Shown here: positions 24,427 to 32,402 of the stretch, piece by piece
Layout: each line of letters starts with the position of its first letter
Position numbering within the stretch: position 1 is the first letter of the stretch
Assembly: GCA_963770535.1 (NCBI GenBank)
Contig: CAVYPZ010000004.1
Span: 930,001 to 994,000, forward strand
Reading direction: 5' to 3'
Source of the DNA: RYN-230 sp963770535
GTDB taxonomy: Bacteria; Actinomycetota; Actinomycetes; Streptosporangiales; Streptosporangiaceae
Length of the DNA: 64,000 bases
Made by a program: the position numbers and the translations under genes
Notes under the pieces: generated by a model
The model's database searches: none
The model's input: only the letters and a program-made list of their open reading frames with translations
Told to the model about the DNA's origin: nothing

Positions 24427-25713
24427 CTAGCGAGGGGGCAGCGCCTTCTCGGCGGCCGCGTGGATACGCTCGATCTCCTCGTGGGTCAGCCGCTGCTCGC
24501 GCCGGGCCCGAGCCTGGGCGCGCAGGTATTTGCGGAGCCGCCGCCCGCTGAACACGTCCACGCCGCCGATCCGGGCCACGGTCCAGGGCACGGTGGGCCC
24601 GTAGATCACCATGGCCGGGCGGATCCGCTGCTTGCGGCCCAGGTTCTGGCTGATCAGCTGGGCGGCCAGGGCCGCTTCCAGCTGGGCGTGCTTGAGGCGG
24701 CCGGTCTGGCTGTACGGGCCGTGGTAGAGGTGGCCGCCCTGGGTGGCCCGCAGCGGCAGCCGGCGGTCCCAGCGCTCGGAGTCCACCGCGAACACCCCGG
24801 CCGGCCCGACGAGTAGATGATCAATGATGCAGCTGGTGCCCGGGATGGCCCGGCCATTCAGCGTCAGGTAGCCGGACCGGCGCGCCCACAGCAGCCGCCG
24901 GCGGGTGCGCCGCTGCGCGGACGTGACCCGGACCGCGGCCGGGATCACCGCGGTGGTCCGCGACCGGTGGACGGTGTCCAGGATCGCGACCGCGGCCGCC
25001 GCGGTCAGGCCGACGCGCCAGTCCAGCAGGATGCCGACCACGATGCCGGCCGCGGCGGACAGGACCGCCCGGCGGATCCAGATCGGCATGCGGGGGTCCG
25101 CCGCGAAGCTGGACAGCGGATGCTCGTCACCGGGACGACGGTCACCGGCGGTGACCACGACGCCGTCGGAAGCACCGGGGGCGTCCCCGGCATCCAGGTC
25201 CGCCGGCGGGTCCGCATCCTCCGGCGGGTCCGCGTCCTCGGGTGAGTCCCTGTCCTCCGGGAACTCCGCGTCCTCCGGGTACTCCGGGTACTCCGCGTCC
25301 TCCGGGAAGTCTTCCGTGAAGTCGGCGTCACCGGGGAAGCCTGCGCCTCCTGGCGAGAATGCGCCCTCCGGCGGCCCGAAGATTTCCGGCGGCCCGACGA
25401 CTTCCGGCGGCCCGGTGCCTTCCGGCGGGCCCATGACTGCCTCCGGCCGGCCCGGACCGGCAGCGCCAGGTGTCCGGCCGGCAGCGCCGGGCGCGCTGTC
25501 GCCCGGGCCTGCAGCGCCCGGCGCAGCCCGGGAGCCCGGCGCACCCCCTGAGCCCGCCGCAGCCCCGGAGCCCGCCGCAGACAAGCCCGGCGCGCCTCCG
25601 GAGCCCGCCGCAGCCCCGGAGCCCGCCGCAGACAAGCCCGGCGCACCCCCTGAGCCCGCCGCGGACAAGCCCGGCGCGGCCCCGGACGGGCCCGGCCGCG
25701 TCATGCGATCCAC
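24427..25713 (-). CDS. NERD domain membrane-associated protein
   Basis: Protein of up to 428 residues. The C-terminal ~180 residues are a nuclease-related domain (NERD): GYLTLNGRAIPGTSCIIDHLLVGPAGVFAVDSERW, then RLKHAQLEAALAAQLISQNLGRK and AMVIYGPTVP. Before it lie two hydrophobic stretches (AVLSAAAGIVVGILLDW, VGLTAAAAVAILDTV). The first ~200 residues are low complexity: Ala/Gly/Pro repeats around 25480-25690 and a run of acidic PEDAE/FPED units. The start may be GTG at 25713 or ATG at 25704. NERD proteins are suspected DNA-processing factors; activity here is unproven. Confidence 0.82.
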   Translation of the reverse strand: MDRMTRPGPSGAAPGLSAAGSGGAPGLSAAGSGAAAGSGGAPGLSAAGSGAAAGSGGAPGSRAAPGAAGPGDSAPGAAGRTPGAAGPGRPEAVMGPPEGTGPPEVVGPPEIFGPPEGAFSPGGAGFPGDADFTEDFPEDAEYPEYPEDAEFPEDRDSPEDADPPEDADPPADLDAGDAPGASDGVVVTAGDRRPGDEHPLSSFAADPRMPIWIRRAVLSAAAGIVVGILLDWRVGLTAAAAVAILDTVHRSRTTAVIPAAVRVTSAQRRTRRRLLWARRSGYLTLNGRAIPGTSCIIDHLLVGPAGVFAVDSERWDRRLPLRATQGGHLYHGPYSQTGRLKHAQLEAALAAQLISQNLGRKQRIRPAMVIYGPTVPWTVARIGGVDVFSGRRLRKYLRAQARARREQRLTHEEIERIHAAAEKALPPR

Positions 25714-25830
25714 GCGTCAGAGCGTAACCGATGCAATGCGTAGCTGTCTGGGAACATCACGTGACACACCGTGAATGCGCCGAACCCGGCTTCTGGACCC
25801 GGACAAAACAGGAGACTACGGTGCGAAATC

Positions 25831-27255
25831 GTGACTGACATCCATGATCTGACCGTGACCGAGCTGGCTGCAGCGATCCGCCAGCGTGAGCTGTCCCCGG
25901 TGCAGGTGACGGCCCATTACCTGGAGCGCACCGAGCGGATGAATGCGGACGTGGGGGCCTTCTTCACGATCACCGCGGACCTGGCCGCGGGCCAGGCCGC
26001 CGAGGCCGAGAAGGCGGTGACCCAGGCGCAGGACCCCGCCGGGCTCCCCCCGCTGACCGGCATCCCCATCCCCATCAAGGACCTCAACATGGTCGCCGGG
26101 GTCCGCCAGACGCTCGGCTCCGCCGTCTACGCCGACAACGTCCCGGCCACCGACGATCACGTCACCGCGGCGTTGCGGGCGGCCGGGGCGGTGATCACGG
26201 GGAAGACGGCCACCCCGGAGTTCGGCCTGCCGTGTTACACCGAGACGGCGGTGGGGCCGCCGGCCCGGACACCGTGGGACCTGACCCGCTCGGCGGGCGG
26301 GTCGAGCGGCGGCGCGGGGGCGGCCGTGGCGGCGGGGCTGGCCCCGGCCGCGCAGGGCAGTGACGGCGGCGGGTCGATCCGGATCCCCTCCAGCGTGTGC
26401 GGCCTGTTCGGGCTGAAACCGTCCCGGGGCCGGGTGTCCAACGCGCCGCTCGTCCCGGACCTGGCCGGCCTGGGCGTCGAGGGCCCGCTGGCCCGGTCGG
26501 TGGCCGACGCGGCGCTGCTGCTCGACGTGATGGCCGGCAACCAGGCGGGGGACATGTACACCCAGCCGCCGCTGCCGCCGGGGGAGACGTTCCTGGCCTG
26601 CGCCGCCCGCCCGCCCGGGCGGCTGCGCATCGGCCGGACCCTGCAGCACCCGATCGAGGGTGCGGCGGTGCACCCGGACTGCGTGGCCGCGTACGAGGAC
26701 GCCAGCGCCCTCCTGGCCAGCCTGGGCCACGAGGTCGAGGACGTGGCCATGCCGTTCGGCCCGGACGCGGTGCCGGCGTTCGAGACGGTCTGGTACGCGA
26801 TGGCCACGCTGGCCCCGGTCGATCCGGCGCGGGAGGACCGGCTGCTGCCGTTCACCGCGTACATGCGCCAGCGCGGCCAGCAGACCCGGGCCAGCGACCT
26901 GGTCTTCGCCCAGGCGTACCTGCAGCTCGTGGTGCGCCAGGCGCTGGCCGTGCTGAACGCCTACGACGCGCTGCTGATGCCGACGCTCGCGTCCCCTCCG
27001 GTGCCGGTCGGCTATTTCGAGGAGGTGCCGCCGCCGGAGAATTTCGAGCGGCAGAAGGCGTTCACCCCGTTCACCGCGCTGTTCAACGTGTCCGGGCAGC
27101 CGGCCGTGAGCCTGCCGCTGTCCTGGAACGGGGACGGGCTGCCAATCGGCGTGATGCTGGCCGGGCGGATGGGGGAGGAAGGCACGCTGATCTCGCTGTC
27201 GGCCCAGCTGGAGCAGGCCCGCCCGTGGCGGGACCGCCACCCGGCCCTGTGGTAG
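25831..27255 (+). CDS. Amidase signature family hydrolase
   Basis: Amide hydrolase of 474 residues with the Ser-cisSer-Lys triad: Lys83 in PIPIKDLN, Ser158 in AGGSSGG and Ser182 in GSDGGGSIRIPSS. This composition resembles broad-specificity amidases rather than GatA, since no GatB or GatC gene is adjacent. Start: GTG at 25831 begins next to the first conserved helix (DLTVTELAAAIRQRELSPV); no strong SD is visible, and an in-frame GTG at 25771 would add 20 unrelated residues. Substrate unknown. Its TAG is inside the first unit of a downstream tandem repeat. Confidence 0.92.
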   Translation: MTDIHDLTVTELAAAIRQRELSPVQVTAHYLERTERMNADVGAFFTITADLAAGQAAEAEKAVTQAQDPAGLPPLTGIPIPIKDLNMVAGVRQTLGSAVYADNVPATDDHVTAALRAAGAVITGKTATPEFGLPCYTETAVGPPARTPWDLTRSAGGSSGGAGAAVAAGLAPAAQGSDGGGSIRIPSSVCGLFGLKPSRGRVSNAPLVPDLAGLGVEGPLARSVADAALLLDVMAGNQAGDMYTQPPLPPGETFLACAARPPGRLRIGRTLQHPIEGAAVHPDCVAAYEDASALLASLGHEVEDVAMPFGPDAVPAFETVWYAMATLAPVDPAREDRLLPFTAYMRQRGQQTRASDLVFAQAYLQLVVRQALAVLNAYDALLMPTLASPPVPVGYFEEVPPPENFERQKAFTPFTALFNVSGQPAVSLPLSWNGDGLPIGVMLAGRMGEEGTLISLSAQLEQARPWRDRHPALW

Positions 27256-27337
27256 GCCGCCACCCGCCCCTGTGGTAGCCGGCCCCGTGGCAGCCGGCCC
27301 CGTGGCAGCCGGCACCGTGGCAGCCGGCCCGCGGTAG
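27241..27337 (+). repeat. ~15-base tandem repeat beginning in the amidase 3' end
   Basis: Five to six units related to CCGGCCCCGTGGCAG run from 27241; the first (CCGGCCCTGTGGTAG) contains the amidase stop at 27253-27255. Adjacent GCCGGC blocks are self-complementary, so the transcript could fold into repeated short hairpins. The rest of the gap to 27385 shows nothing else. Confidence 0.9.
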
Positions 27338-27385
27338 CGGGCTTCCCGGCAGGGTGGCCGGATAGAGTCCGGTAGCGGTGAGCAG

Positions 27386-30049
27386 ATGACCGGGGGACAA
27401 CGGCGCTCCGGGATCGCGTGGCGGGTGGTCCGCGTGGCGATCCCGCTGCTGGCCTGCGCCGCGCTGCTCGGCGTGCTGGCGTCCGGGTACGGGACGGTGC
27501 CCGCGCTGGGCCCGGCTCTCGACCCCGGCCGCGGGGTGTGGACCTCGGCAAGCGGCGGCGAGCTGCCGCGTTCGGGGACGCTGAGCCTGCCGGGCCTGGG
27601 TCACCCGGTCCAGGTGTCGTTCACCGGCCACGGTGTGCCCTCGGTGCGGGCCGCCAGCGCGCACGACGTGTTCCTGGCGGAGGGCTACCTGCAGGCCCGG
27701 TTCCGGCTGGCCCAGATGGACCTGGAACGGCGGCTCGGCGAGGGGCGGCTGGCCCAGCTCGCGGGCCCGCCCGCGGTGGGCTCGGACAAGTTCGAGCTGC
27801 GCCTGGGCCTGGTGCGCACGGCGGAGCGGGAATGGGCGCAGATGCCCCGGACCAGTCCCGCCGCGCAGGACCTGGCCGCCTTCAGCCGGGGGGTGAACGA
27901 CGACCTGGCCCAGCTGCGCCGCAACCGTCAGTGGCCTGCCCTGTTCTCCCTGGCCGGCGTGTACCCGGGGGACTGGACGCCGGTGGACAGCCTGGTTATC
28001 CAGGGCGACCTGACCCAGCAGCTGGACTTCACCACCACGCCGCTCGACTATGCGCTACTGGAACGCGCGCTCGGCGCCGGACGGACGATGGCCTGGTTCC
28101 CCGTCCTGCCGCCGAACGAGCAGCACCCCTACGATCCCGGCCCCTACCGGAAGGCCGGCCTGGTCCCGGTCCAGTCCAGCATGTCAACATCAAATTCTTC
28201 CGCAACGAAAACCGCCCGCCCCGCTCCCTCACCCGGCCGCGCAGCCCCCGGGGCCAGTGCCGCCGGCGTTCTGGCCAGCCCGACCGCTGCTGCCCGGGCC
28301 AGCGGGCCCGCCGGCCTCGCGTCCAGCGGGGCCGCCCAGGTCACCGCGGCCGGTGCGGCCGCGGCGTCCGCGCTGCTCGCCGGCGTGAACGCGCTTCCCC
28401 CCGGGCAGGTGCACGCCTACCCCGACAGCAACGCGTGGGCGGCCAACGGGCCGGCCGTGGCGGGCGGCCGGTCGATGCTGGCCGGGGACCCGCACCTGCC
28501 GCAGACCATCCCGTCCATCTGGTACCAGGTCGCGCTGTCCGCCCCGGGGTACGCGGTGAGCGGGGTCAGCGTCCCGGGCCTGCCCGGCATCCTCCTCGGC
28601 CACAACCGGCATATCGCCTGGTCCCTCACCGACACCCAGAACCAGGCCACGCTGTTCTACGCCGAGCGGACCAGCAGGTCCCGGCCCGGGCAGTACTTCT
28701 GGGACGGCGCGTGGCGGCGGATGCGCCAGGTGCACTACACGATCGCGGTCCGGGGCGCCGCGGCGCAGCGGCTGACGGTGGACCTGACCGTGCACGGCCC
28801 GGTCATGACCCAGGCCGGGCAGACCACCTCGGTGGACTGGATGGGCAACGTCCCCTCGCCCGACCTCGCCGTGATGCTGGCCGTGAACCAGGCCAGCGAC
28901 TGGGCCCAGTTCCACGCGGCCCTGGCGGACTGGCGGGCGCCCACCCAGAACTTCGTGTACGCCGACGACGGGGGCCACATCGGCGCGATCTCGGCCGGGT
29001 ACTACCCGGTGGTCCGGCACGGCCAGCCCTGGCTGCCGATGCCGGGCACCGGCGCGGACGACGTGGCCGGGGTGATCCCGTACGCGGCCGAGCCGCAGGC
29101 CTACGACCCGCCCGGGCACGTGCTGGCCACAGCCAACCAGCGCCCGGTCGGGCCGTCGTACCCCTACTACATCGGGACCAGCGCCGACTTCTTCGACCCG
29201 GGCTACCGGGCCAGCCAGATCTACGCGTCGCTGGCCGGCCGCCACGCGATGACCCCGGCCTCGTTCGCAGCCGTGCAGACCAGCCTGGCCGACCCGCTGG
29301 CCCGGCGCATCCTGCCCCGGCTGCTGGCGTCGCTGCGCCAGCCCGGCGCGGGGCTGAGCGCGCGGCAGCAGCAGGCCGCCGGGCTGCTGGAGGGCTGGGA
29401 CGGGGCGATGACAGCCAGGTCCGCGGCCGCCTCGGTGTGGTGGACGTTCTGGGGTGACTACCTGGCCGCGGTCTTCCAGCCGTGGTGGCATACCGCGGCG
29501 GTCCCCGTGCACCGGGACCCGGCCGGGCTGAAGGTCTCACCCGACCAGGCCAGCCTGGACGAGGTGCTGGAGACCTGGACGCTCAGCGACCCGGGCAACG
29601 CCGCGTTCACCGCGCCCGGCGGCCCGCGGCGCAGCGCACCCCAGGTGATGCGCGCCGCGTTCGTGACCGCGGTGGCCCACCTGTCGGCCCGGCTGGGCCC
29701 GGACCCGTCCCGCTGGTCCTGGGGCCGGCTGCACAGCCGGCAGTTCCCGTCCCTGACCCAGGCGGACGCGCTCGGCTACGGCCCCCGCGCGGCGGGCGGT
29801 GACCCCTTCACCGTGGACGCCGCAGACGGCGGGCTGGTAGCGAGCCAGGGCCCCAGCTGGCGGATGATCGCGGCCTGGACCGGCACCGGGTCGGGGACGG
29901 CGCAGGGCATCTACCCCGGCGGCCAGAGTGAGAACCCGGCCTCACCGTGGTATGAGGATCAGGTGGCTGACTGGTGGAACGGGCGTTACCTGCCGATGCC
30001 GCCGTCCGGATCGACGGCGGGGGTGATCCGGTGGACGCTGCGGCCCTGA
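27386..30049 (+). CDS. Penicillin acylase family (S45) N-terminal nucleophile hydrolase
   Basis: Exported or membrane-anchored Ntn hydrolase of 887 residues. An N-terminal hydrophobic segment (VAIPLLACAALLGVLASGYG) is followed by the alpha-chain region, a variable spacer rich in Ala/Ser/Pro (about residues 265-335) and the beta chain beginning at Ser348 of DSNAWAANG, the expected autocatalytic nucleophile. Downstream family features include GDPHLPQTIPSIWYQ, LPGILLGHNRHIAWSLT and YADDGGHIG. Members cleave acyl groups from beta-lactams, acyl-homoserine lactones or cyclic lipopeptides; substrate cannot be predicted. ATG at 27386. A copy of the AT-rich dispersed repeat lies within the spacer-coding part. 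Confidence 0.92.
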   Translation: MTGGQRRSGIAWRVVRVAIPLLACAALLGVLASGYGTVPALGPALDPGRGVWTSASGGELPRSGTLSLPGLGHPVQVSFTGHGVPSVRAASAHDVFLAEGYLQARFRLAQMDLERRLGEGRLAQLAGPPAVGSDKFELRLGLVRTAEREWAQMPRTSPAAQDLAAFSRGVNDDLAQLRRNRQWPALFSLAGVYPGDWTPVDSLVIQGDLTQQLDFTTTPLDYALLERALGAGRTMAWFPVLPPNEQHPYDPGPYRKAGLVPVQSSMSTSNSSATKTARPAPSPGRAAPGASAAGVLASPTAAARASGPAGLASSGAAQVTAAGAAAASALLAGVNALPPGQVHAYPDSNAWAANGPAVAGGRSMLAGDPHLPQTIPSIWYQVALSAPGYAVSGVSVPGLPGILLGHNRHIAWSLTDTQNQATLFYAERTSRSRPGQYFWDGAWRRMRQVHYTIAVRGAAAQRLTVDLTVHGPVMTQAGQTTSVDWMGNVPSPDLAVMLAVNQASDWAQFHAALADWRAPTQNFVYADDGGHIGAISAGYYPVVRHGQPWLPMPGTGADDVAGVIPYAAEPQAYDPPGHVLATANQRPVGPSYPYYIGTSADFFDPGYRASQIYASLAGRHAMTPASFAAVQTSLADPLARRILPRLLASLRQPGAGLSARQQQAAGLLEGWDGAMTARSAAASVWWTFWGDYLAAVFQPWWHTAAVPVHRDPAGLKVSPDQASLDEVLETWTLSDPGNAAFTAPGGPRRSAPQVMRAAFVTAVAHLSARLGPDPSRWSWGRLHSRQFPSLTQADALGYGPRAAGGDPFTVDAADGGLVASQGPSWRMIAAWTGTGSGTAQGIYPGGQSENPASPWYEDQVADWWNGRYLPMPPSGSTAGVIRWTLRP
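28192..28214 (-). repeat. AT-rich dispersed repeat, copy B
   Basis: On the minus strand this reads CGGTTTTCGTTGCGGA, one extra A, GAATTT, matching copy A at 5075-5096. It lies inside the penicillin acylase gene, coding for part of a Ser/Thr-rich patch around residues 269-277, in the spacer that is normally removed, and keeps the frame open. Confidence 0.5.
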
Positions 30050-30119
30050 TGCCCGCCGGCCTCCCGATAACGGCCGGCCTCCCGATAACGGCCGGCCCTC
30101 CGATAACGGCCGGCCCCCC
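30048..30119 (+). repeat. Four-copy 18-base tandem repeat at the penicillin acylase stop
   Basis: Units at 30048-30065, 30066-30083, 30084-30101 and 30102-30119 share GATAACGGCCGGCCTCCC or close variants; the first begins with the last two bases of the TGA. GGCCGG/CCGGCC blocks allow a hairpin in each unit. Confidence 0.9.
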
Positions 30120-30143
30120 GGATGCCCGCCGCCGGGGGCAGCC

Positions 30144-30635
30144 ATGTCTGACCTGAACCGGCTGGGCAGGCGGGGCGCCTACCGGCTGGGGCGGCTGGGC
30201 AGCCCGGCGCCCGCGCCGGCCGGGCCGCCGGCGCCGCACTACCCCTCGTGGGTCCCCGGCCACCGGGGCCCGGTGGTGCTCTGGCTGCTGGGCAGCGTGG
30301 CCGCCGCGGTCGTGATCGCGCTGGGCGCGGAGGCCGGCTGGTGGTTCCTGCCGTTCCTGGCTGGCCTGGCGGGCGGGGCCGCGGCCCGTTACGGGCGCTG
30401 GCGGCTGCGGGTCGCGCTGCCCGCCGTGGCGCTGGTGGCCGCGGCCGGCTGGGCCATCCCGCTCGGCTGGCAGGCCATCCACGGTGCCCCGGTCCGGGCG
30501 ACCGCCCGCGTGGTCGCGGCGCTGGCGGGGCTCCCGCCGCACGCCGTCGTCGCGATCGTGGCCACCCTCGCGGTGGCGGTCCTGCAGGCGCTGGCCGGCC
30601 TGTGGCTCACCTGGGCGCTGATCCCCCGGCAGTAG
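30144..30635 (+). CDS. Predicted membrane protein, unrecognised
   Basis: No family recognised. The 163-residue protein has a basic/Pro-rich cytoplasmic N terminus (about 45 residues) and four hydrophobic segments: VVLWLLGSVAAAVVIALGAE, WWFLPFLAGLAGGAAA, VALPAVALVAAAGWAIPLGW and AVVAIVATLAVAVLQALAGL. ATG at 30144 lies 94 bases after the acylase stop, beyond its repeat array, with GGGGGCAG as a weak SD. Base use matches neighbouring genes. Confidence 0.65.
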   Translation: MSDLNRLGRRGAYRLGRLGSPAPAPAGPPAPHYPSWVPGHRGPVVLWLLGSVAAAVVIALGAEAGWWFLPFLAGLAGGAAARYGRWRLRVALPAVALVAAAGWAIPLGWQAIHGAPVRATARVVAALAGLPPHAVVAIVATLAVAVLQALAGLWLTWALIPRQ

Positions 30636-30702
30636 CGGCGGGGGTGCGTATCAGCGGCGCCGGGGCCCCGCCACATCCACGGCCCCCACCCGCTGGCGGA
30701 GG

Positions 30703-31578
30703 TCACGGGTGGGCGTCCCAGTGGCGGCGCGGCGCGGCCGTGAGCTCGGTGGCCCGCTCGTCGGGGAAGAACAGGCGGCCGCCCTCGATCTCGACGACGC
30801 CGGTGGCGCCGGGGATGGTGTCGCGCAGCCAGTAGGCCTACCTGCGGCGGAAGAACCTGTCCCCGGTGCCCCAGACGATGAGGGTCGGGACCTGCAGCCG
30901 GGCCAGGTCAGGCTCGGCCGCCAGCAGGTCGCGGGCGCGCACGGACGTGATCAGGCGCTGGAACTGGCGGGCCGATTCCGCGGTGCCGAACGCGGGTTGC
31001 AGCCAGGCGCGCACGAGTTCCTCGGGCAGGCTGGCGGCGACGTCCTGATAGCCGCTGCCGAACACCCGCCTGCGGGCCCGGGGCACGTCGCGCACCATCC
31101 GGGGCGCGAGGCGGGCGAACAGGCCCACGCGGGCGAGCAGGTACCCGGGCAGCAGCGCCTTGGGGGGGACGTTGTTGTGCGCCTCGCAGGTGGTCAGGGT
31201 CAGGGTGTTCAGCCGGCCCGGGTTTCCGGCCGCGAACACCTGGGCGATGGCGCCGCCCGTGTCGTTCGCGACGAGGTTGACGCCGGCCAGGCCGAGCGCG
31301 TCGCAGAAGCCGGCCACGAAGCGGGCCAGGCCCGGCAGCGAGAAGTCCTGGCCGGCGGCTGCGGGGCTCTGCCCGTGCAGTGGCAGGTCAACGGCCACGC
31401 AGCGGCGATCGCCGTCGAGATGGCCGATCACGTGCCGCCACAGGTAGCTGCTCGTGCCGGCGCCGTGGACGAACAGCGCAGTGCGGCCCGGGCCGCCGGC
31501 GTCGATATAGCTGGCCGGACCGGACGGGGTAGGCACCTGGCCCCGGTGGCTGTCGAGCTGTTCCAGCACGCTGAGCAC
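30703..31578 (-). pseudogene. Alpha/beta hydrolase (dehalogenase/epoxide-hydrolase-like) with in-frame TAG
   Basis: Alpha/beta hydrolase-fold protein: oxyanion region LFVHGAGTSSYLWRHVIG, nucleophile elbow LVANDTGGAIAQ with Asp as probable nucleophile, and VPTLIVWGTGDRFF near the third active-site region. A TAG at 30838-30840 interrupts the frame after residue 246, yet the same frame continues with AYWLRDTIPG, EIEGGRLFFPDERATEL and RRHWDAHP to a TGA at 30703-30705, matching the C terminus expected for this family, where Trp usually precedes AYWL. A single TGG-to-TAG change explains it. ATG at 31578. Divergent from a TetR gene that probably controls it. Confidence 0.82.
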
Positions 31579-31645
31579 GGTCTCTCCCCTCGCCGGCGGC
31601 CGCCGGAGTACAGTGGGCGGCCAAGACCGACCGGCGGTCTAACTC

Positions 31646-31670
31646 TGACAGACCGACGGTCGGTCTGTCA
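31646..31670. promoter_or_regulatory. 25-base perfect dyad operator between hydrolase and TetR genes
   Basis: Perfect inverted repeat with arms TGACAGACCGAC and GTCGGTCTGTCA around a central G. A related partial motif (GACCGACCGGCGGTC) lies just upstream near 31626. Size and form are typical of TetR-family operators. It occupies the 109-base divergent gap, so the regulator at 31688 probably represses both genes. GGGAGG at 31679-31684 is the SD of the regulator. Confidence 0.8.
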
Positions 31671-31687
31671 ATCGTGCAGGGAGGCAG

Positions 31688-32278
31688 ATGAACAAGAACG
31701 TCGAGCGCGGCCAGGCCACGCGGGCCCATCTGGTCGAGGTCGCGACCCGGCTGTTCGTGGCGAACGGCTACGAGGGCACGTCGATCGAGGCCGTGCTGGC
31801 GGAGTCGGGAGCCAGCCGCGGGTCGCTGTACCACCACTTCCCGGGCAAGGTCGCGCTGTTCTGGGCGGTCCTGGAAGGGATCGCCGCCCGGGTCAGCGGC
31901 CAGATGGAGAACGCGGCGCGTGAAGCGCAGGACCCGGTCGCCGCGCTGCGGGCCGAATGCCTGGCCTGGATACGGCTGGCCGGCGATCCGGTCATCCAGC
32001 AGGCCGTGCTGATCGACGCGCCGGCGGTGTTCGGCTGGCAGCGGTGGCGCGAGCTCGACGAGCAGCGCAGCCTGGGACCGATCAGGGCCGCGCTGGCCTA
32101 CGCCGCCGAGGCCGGCCGCATCGATCAGCGTCACGTGGACACGTTCGCGCACATCGTGCTGGCGGCCAGCAATGAGGTGGCCCTGATGATCGCGCGCGCC
32201 GACGACCCTGCCAGCGCGCTCAGCGCCGGTGAGAGCGCGGTCGCCGAGTTCCTGGACCGCCTCCTGGGGGCCCCATGA
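31688..32278 (+). CDS. TetR family transcriptional regulator
   Basis: Repressor of 196 residues. HTH: ATRLFVANGYEGTSIEAVLA, then ESGASRGSLYHHFPGKVALF, close to the AcrR-type consensus. The C-terminal domain (VIQQAVLIDAPAVFGWQRWRELDE) is of the type often found with small aromatic or hydrophobic ligands, but no ligand can be named. ATG at 31688 after GGGAGG. Divergent from the hydrolase gene, with a perfect operator in between. Confidence 0.92.
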   Translation: MNKNVERGQATRAHLVEVATRLFVANGYEGTSIEAVLAESGASRGSLYHHFPGKVALFWAVLEGIAARVSGQMENAAREAQDPVAALRAECLAWIRLAGDPVIQQAVLIDAPAVFGWQRWRELDEQRSLGPIRAALAYAAEAGRIDQRHVDTFAHIVLAASNEVALMIARADDPASALSAGESAVAEFLDRLLGAP

Positions 32279-32402
32279 CACCGGCCGCCGGGACGCCGCG
32301 GGCCGGGCATCGTGCCCGATGACGTCAAACTCAGCACACAAGGAGGTAACTGAGGGCGTAAGGGTTGTGCGCGGCACGGCCCGATGGCCCGATCATTGAA
32401 GG

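Noticed and set aside
25831..27255. Amidase considered as GatA of the tRNA amidotransferase
   Set aside because: No gatB or gatC beside it and the sequence is closer to general amidases.
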